64,000 nucleotides of DNA, from the NCBI RefSeq assembly GCF_016772415.1, contig NZ_JAGSGD010000001.1:3683501-3747500 (forward strand), in the 5' to 3' direction. The notes below the pieces were generated by a model. That model was not told the DNA's origin. It did no database searches and saw only the letters and a list, made by a program, of their open reading frames with translations. Positions 60,697 to 64,000 of the stretch are shown piece by piece. Position 1 is the first letter of the stretch, and each line of letters starts with the position of its first letter. This DNA is from Phenylobacterium glaciei. Its GTDB lineage: Bacteria; Pseudomonadota; Alphaproteobacteria; Caulobacterales; Caulobacteraceae. A program made the position numbers and the translations under genes.

Positions 60697-62196
60697 ATGC
60701 GAATTTTCGAGGGTTCAAAGCTCCGCAAGGATTCGGCCGACAAACTGGCCGAGCTTGAAAACAAGCTATCCGCAATAGACCGGTCTCAAGCGGTCATCGA
60801 ATTCAATCTCGACGGCACGATCATCACGGCGAACGCCAATTTCCTGACCACCATGGGATACGGCCTGGCGGAGATTCAGGGCCGACATCACAGCACTTTC
60901 ATGGACGCAGCGGAGGCGAACCTTCCCGAATACCGCGACTTCTGGCGCGAGCTGAATAGCGGAGCCTTTGTCGCTCGCAAGTTCAAGCGTGTGGCAAAGG
61001 GGGGGCGCGAAGTCTGGCTGCAGGCGTCCTATAATCCCGTGCTCAACGAGACGGGCAAGGCCTACAAGGTGATCAAGCTCGCGGTTGACATTACGCAGGC
61101 CGAACTGGCGTTCCATCAGGCCGAGCTTGAGCGCGTCAAGGGCGAGGAGGTGCAGAACGAAGTGGTCGCCACGCTCGCGTCCAGTCTGCAAAGGCTCTCC
61201 GAAGGTGATTTGACCTGTCAGATCGACGCCGACTTCAAGGGCGCCTACCTGGCGATCAAGAGCGACTTCAACAAGGCGGTCACCTCGCTGCGCGAGGCGT
61301 TGGAATCAATCAACAGGTCGACCGATTCCATCCGCGGCGGTTCAGAGGAGATCGCCTCGGCTTCCGACGACCTGTCACGACGCACGGAGCAGCAGGCGGC
61401 TAGCCTAGAGGAGACGGCTGCGGCTCTCGACGAGATCACGGCGACGGTCAAGCGCAGCGCCGAGGGGGCCAAGCTGGCGTCATCCGCTGCTACCACCGCC
61501 AAGGCCGACGCCACCAGCTCCGGCGCCGTGGTCCGCGATGCCGTCGCCGCCATGGGCGAAATTGAGGGTAGTTCCAAGCAGATCACACAGATCATCGGGG
61601 TGATCGACGAGATTGCGTTCCAGACCAACCTCTTGGCCCTGAACGCCGGCGTTGAGGCCGCCCGCGCCGGCGACGCCGGCAGGGGCTTCGCCGTGGTCGC
61701 GTCCGAAGTACGGGCCCTGGCGCAACGCTCCGCCGAGGCCGCCAAGGAGATCAAGGGCCTGATCTCGGCCTCCACCGAGCAGGTCAGCAAAGGCGTCAAG
61801 TTGGTCGGCGAGACCGGCGAGTCTCTGTTAGGCATCGTCGCCAAGGTTACCGAGATCGACAGCCTGATCAGTGAGATCGCCCTTTCCGCTCAGGAACAGG
61901 CCACCGGTCTTTCCCAGGTGAACAGCGCCGTCAACCAGATGGACCAGGTGACGCAACAGAACGCCGCGATGGTCGAAGAAGCTACTGCTGCAGCGAGCAG
62001 CCTGCAGTCCGAGGCTCAAGAGCTGGCGCGCCACGTCGGCAAGTTCCAGCTCGGCGGTGATGTGCGACAAGCCGCCAAGCCCGAATCCGCCGTCTCGGGT
62101 CGCCACGCACCGGCGCGCAACCAGCTTGCCCAGGATCGCGCCAGGCTCAAGAAGGCGGTTGGCGGTGGCTCAGTCGGCGGCTGGGAAGAGTTTTGA
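60697..62196 (+). CDS. Soluble PAS-domain methyl-accepting chemotaxis protein
   Basis: 499 residues, no transmembrane helix. N-terminal PAS domain (about 30-135: AVIEFNLDGTIITANANFLT, YNPVLNETGKAYKVIKLAVD), a HAMP-like linker (SLQRLSEGDLTCQIDADFKG), and an MCP signalling domain with hairpin tip EIAFQTNLLALNAGVEAARA; note A-G-V where most have A-A-V. It ends in GGWEEF, a plausible CheR/CheB-docking pentapeptide (xWxxF). ATG 60697 has GGAGG 8 bases upstream and is chosen over the TTG at 60676. cheW follows after one base. Confidence 0.93.
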   Translation: MRIFEGSKLRKDSADKLAELENKLSAIDRSQAVIEFNLDGTIITANANFLTTMGYGLAEIQGRHHSTFMDAAEANLPEYRDFWRELNSGAFVARKFKRVAKGGREVWLQASYNPVLNETGKAYKVIKLAVDITQAELAFHQAELERVKGEEVQNEVVATLASSLQRLSEGDLTCQIDADFKGAYLAIKSDFNKAVTSLREALESINRSTDSIRGGSEEIASASDDLSRRTEQQAASLEETAAALDEITATVKRSAEGAKLASSAATTAKADATSSGAVVRDAVAAMGEIEGSSKQITQIIGVIDEIAFQTNLLALNAGVEAARAGDAGRGFAVVASEVRALAQRSAEAAKEIKGLISASTEQVSKGVKLVGETGESLLGIVAKVTEIDSLISEIALSAQEQATGLSQVNSAVNQMDQVTQQNAAMVEEATAAASSLQSEAQELARHVGKFQLGGDVRQAAKPESAVSGRHAPARNQLAQDRARLKKAVGGGSVGGWEEF

Positions 62197-62197
62197 G

Positions 62198-62659
62198 ATG
62201 GGCGCCCTCGACACCGGCGACGACAAAATCGAACTGATCTCATTCGAGATCGCCGAGCAGGAGTTCTGCATCGATATCCGCTCAGTGCGAGAGATCAGGG
62301 GCTGGACCCCAGCCACTCGCCTGCCGCACACGCCGCCCTATGTGCTGGGGGTCATCAACCTGCGCGGCGCGGTCATGCCAGTGCTCGACCTGCGTAACCG
62401 CTTGGGTCTTGGTGTAACGGAAACCTCGTCACGCCATGTGTTCGTCGTGGTCCAGGACGGCGCGCGGGTGGCAGGCCTGATGGTCGACGCGGTGCAGGAG
62501 ACGTTCGTCGTCGACGCCGGTCTGCTGCAGGCTCCACCCGATGTCGACAGTGGATCCGAAACGAACTTCGTCGACGCAATTATCCCGATGGAAGGCCGCT
62601 TGCTGAGTCGCCTGGTGGTCGCGGCCCTGCTGCCTGCCGAGACCCGCATTGCAGCTTAA
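62198..62659 (+). CDS. cheW: Chemotaxis coupling protein CheW
   Basis: 153 residues linking receptors to CheA. IELISFEIAEQEFCIDIRSV, then VREIRGWTPATRLPHTPPYV, LGVINLRGAVMPVLDLRNRL and RVAGLMVDAVQETFVV are the CheW core. Starts one base after the MCP stop, so it is co-translated with the receptor. There is no cheA, cheY, cheR or cheB in the window; the pair is an auxiliary chemotaxis unit. Confidence 0.95.
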   Translation: MGALDTGDDKIELISFEIAEQEFCIDIRSVREIRGWTPATRLPHTPPYVLGVINLRGAVMPVLDLRNRLGLGVTETSSRHVFVVVQDGARVAGLMVDAVQETFVVDAGLLQAPPDVDSGSETNFVDAIIPMEGRLLSRLVVAALLPAETRIAA

Positions 62660-62684
62660 CCCTCTGTGCTCAGGAGGCTGAGCC

Positions 62685-63224
62685 GTGAACGTCGTTCTGT
62701 TTCCAAGCCCGGCGACCTGGTCCGGTCCGCATGATCCGGTTTCTCGGGAATTGATCCGGATCGTCGCCGTCGTCCATGTCCTGGGCGAACCCGTAAGCGC
62801 CAAAGAGATCGCTGACATGCTCGTGTTGTGCTCGCGGCCGGTATGTCTCAACGAGGTCTGGGAGCTGCTGGACACCCATTGCTTCCCGCAACCTGCGTTC
62901 GACCGTCACGTCGTGTTCCGACGGGTGCGTCTGCAGAACCAGGAGGCCTGGGCGTTCACCAGCGAGTTTCGCAGCCTGCTCCGTGACAGCGGTCTGGCTC
63001 CAATCTTGAGGGCGCTGCCCCTGGCGGCGCCGCGGCTAAGCTTGTCGCCGGCGCCTAATTCGGCGACACGTTATCAATTACCTCCCCCTTCTGATCCTGC
63101 GCGGCTGTCCCGTCTGCTGGACGGTCGGCCTGGTGGAAACCCTACAGAAGGTCCGCCGCGGGCGGTCCTGAGCCGATCGGCCTCGCCAGCCAGGCCTCGA
63201 ACGCCGCCAGCCCCGGGGCGCTGA
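62685..63224 (+). CDS. Uncharacterised protein in the MCP-CheW operon, 3' end rewritten by a repeat
   Basis: GTG 62685 is preceded by GGAGG (8 bases). Residues 1-115 (NVVLFPSPATWSGPHDPVSR, ELIRIVAVVHVLGEPVSAKE, WELLDTHCFPQPAFDRHVVF) look like a compact winged-helix-like domain. From about residue 120 the frame runs through the RAYT tail repeat (63056-63082) and on in low-complexity Pro/Arg sequence, overlapping the ArsR gene by 83 bases. The native end was probably close to residue 120 and the present C terminus is an accident of the repeat insertion. Function unknown. Confidence 0.65.
   Translation: MNVVLFPSPATWSGPHDPVSRELIRIVAVVHVLGEPVSAKEIADMLVLCSRPVCLNEVWELLDTHCFPQPAFDRHVVFRRVRLQNQEAWAFTSEFRSLLRDSGLAPILRALPLAAPRLSLSPAPNSATRYQLPPPSDPARLSRLLDGRPGGNPTEGPPRAVLSRSASPARPRTPPAPGR
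63056..63082. repeat. RAYT tail repeat, copy 2
   Basis: TAATTCGGCGACACGTTATC AATTACC, same orientation as copy 1 at 59576, within the 3' part of the frame 62685-63224. Confidence 0.8.
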
Positions 63225-63855
63225 AGGTCACCAGCCGCGTCCCCGGGCTCCGCCGCGCCCAGCCCCGCTCGTAGATCCGGGTCAGCACCGCCGCGCCCAG
63301 CGATCCGGCCAGGTGGTTGCGCCGCTCGCTCCAGTCCAGGCAGGCCCTGCAGACCGGGCGGCGGCCGCGCGGCAGGGCGTCGGGATCGACCCCGAAGGCG
63401 CGCAGGAAACCGGTGTCGGGGCCCAGGCTCAGCGCCCCGTCGCGGTCCTCGATGACCCCGCGGGTCAGCAGACGGTCCAGCATCGTCACCGCCAGCTCGC
63501 CGGCCAGGTGGTCGTAGCAGACCCGCGCCCGGCGCAGGGCCGGATCCTTGGGCCCCGGGCGGGTGCGCAGGTGGCCGGTCCGGGTGGCCAGGCCCATCAG
63601 GGTCTCCAGCAGGGCCGCCACGTCCTCGCTGGCGAGCGCGTAGTAGACACTGCGTGACACCTTGACCCTCACCAACAGGCCATCGTCGGTCAGCTTGGCG
63701 AGATGCGAGCTCGCCGTGGAGGCCGTGATACCGGCCTCGCGGGCCAGTTCGCCGGCGCTCAGCGCCTGACCGCCCACCAGCGCGGTCATCATGTTGGCCC
63801 GCGCGGGATCCCCCAGCAGGGCCGCGATCCGGGCGATGTCGGGACCATGTTTCAT
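63142..63855 (-). CDS. ArsR-family winged-helix regulator
   Basis: 237 residues. N-terminal ArsR HTH: IARIAALLGDPARANMMTAL, ALSAGELAREAGITASTASS, HLAKLTDDGLLVRVKVSRSV, then a C-terminal extension of about 140 residues with VCRACLDWSERRNHLAGSLG. ArsR-type regulators with this long C-terminal region usually stand divergent from a NIPSNAP-like gene; the same is seen here (63979). No metal-binding cysteine signature of classical ArsR/SmtB is present in the HTH; the C-x-x-C in the tail (CRAC) might bind metal or a thiol ligand. Perfect palindrome at 63901 is the probable operator. Confidence 0.88.
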   Translation of the reverse strand: MKHGPDIARIAALLGDPARANMMTALVGGQALSAGELAREAGITASTASSHLAKLTDDGLLVRVKVSRSVYYALASEDVAALLETLMGLATRTGHLRTRPGPKDPALRRARVCYDHLAGELAVTMLDRLLTRGVIEDRDGALSLGPDTGFLRAFGVDPDALPRGRRPVCRACLDWSERRNHLAGSLGAAVLTRIYERGWARRSPGTRLVTFSAPGLAAFEAWLARPIGSGPPAADLL

Positions 63856-63900
63856 AGGCTGAGCCTAGCCTTGCCGCCCCCCGCGCGCGAGCCCCAACAC

Positions 63901-63916
63901 TTCGATGCGCATCGAA
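63901..63916. promoter_or_regulatory. Perfect 16-bp palindrome, probable ArsR operator
   Basis: TTCGATGCGCATCGAA, 45 bases before the ArsR start and 62 before the divergent gene at 63979; typical size and position for a self-regulated winged-helix repressor site. Confidence 0.7.
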
Positions 63917-63978
63917 CCATGGGCGACCTCCACCGGCCTATGAGAGGGGCCTTATCTACCCTCCGTGGAGACCAACAC

Positions 63979-64000
63979 GTGACGATCACCTGCCACATCC
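63979..64000 (+). CDS. NIPSNAP-like protein, N-terminal fragment
   Basis: Only seven codons are inside the window: GTG then TITCHI. The sequence fits the start of NIPSNAP-family proteins (M-x-T-C-x-I-R), which often stand divergent from an ArsR regulator of this type. GGAG lies 9 bases upstream of the GTG. With so few residues the call depends on context. Confidence 0.45.

Overview
The window is GC-rich (third codon positions dominated by G/C) and carries gene content typical of the alphaproteobacterial order Caulobacterales, most like Phenylobacterium or Caulobacter. That placement rests on an EipA/DUF1134 gene with a CtrA-type TTAA-N7-TTAA box, HWE and HisKA_2 histidine kinases, KpsF, ManB, GlmM and GlmS envelope-precursor genes, IF3/L35/L20/PheST translation genes and several dispersed palindromic repeat families. 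It is inference from remembered families, not a database match. The region is ordinary chromosome: no prophage, CRISPR array, integrase or rRNA was seen, and there is one tRNA gene, tRNA-Ser(GGA).

Layout. 1-12.5 kb: mixed metabolic and envelope genes (SCP2 fragment, DUF3617, PPOX flavoprotein, a class A beta-lactamase-like frame with no usual start codon, two exported methyltransferase-fold proteins, an Hsp20 gene with a ROSE-like RNA thermometer, an EF-hand lipoprotein, a crotonase, two pentapeptide-repeat proteins, a stand-alone RibD-type deaminase, an ABC exporter and gpmA). 12.7-22.4 kb: a block of activated-sugar and envelope-precursor genes (kpsF/kdsD, phosphomannomutase, UDP-glucose dehydrogenase, glmM, glmS, galU, an SDR epimerase). 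22.4-27.1 kb: an orphan VapB-like antitoxin, an unusual RHH-membrane-EF-hand protein, lepB, an alpha/beta hydrolase and two LPS-type glycosyltransferases. 27.2-36.9 kb: infC, a tandem MFS pair, DUF1345, a PAS/HisKA_2 kinase, rpmI-rplT, and pheS-ASCH-pheT.

37-48.7 kb: a multi-spanning GT-C-like membrane protein followed by a scar made of an SDR 5' end joined to a diverged copy of the pheT 3' end; then UPF0114, eipA, lepA, several small membrane or lipoproteins (entericidin, DUF3309), DUF983, an MHS transporter whose start codon abuts a perfect hairpin, DUF599, a YjbR protein, a TPR protein overlapping a c-type cytochrome, and tRNA-Ser. 49-64 kb: Sel1 and TPR proteins, a response regulator with a partner, a GPH-family symporter, a thiolase with its DUF35 partner, rsgA, a PAS/HWE kinase, a decayed REP-associated (RAYT) transposase, an MCP-CheW chemotaxis pair, and an ArsR regulator divergent from a NIPSNAP-like gene across a perfect palindrome.

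The strongest leads for follow-up are the membrane-anchored ribbon-helix-helix/EF-hand protein (22816-23148), the ROSE thermometer (4299-4319), the CtrA box shared by eipA and lepA (40650-40664), the pheT/SDR mosaic scar (38855-39080), the ASCH gene embedded between pheS and pheT, the RAYT remnant with its repeat tail copied 3.5 kb away, and the lactamase-like frame lacking a canonical start.
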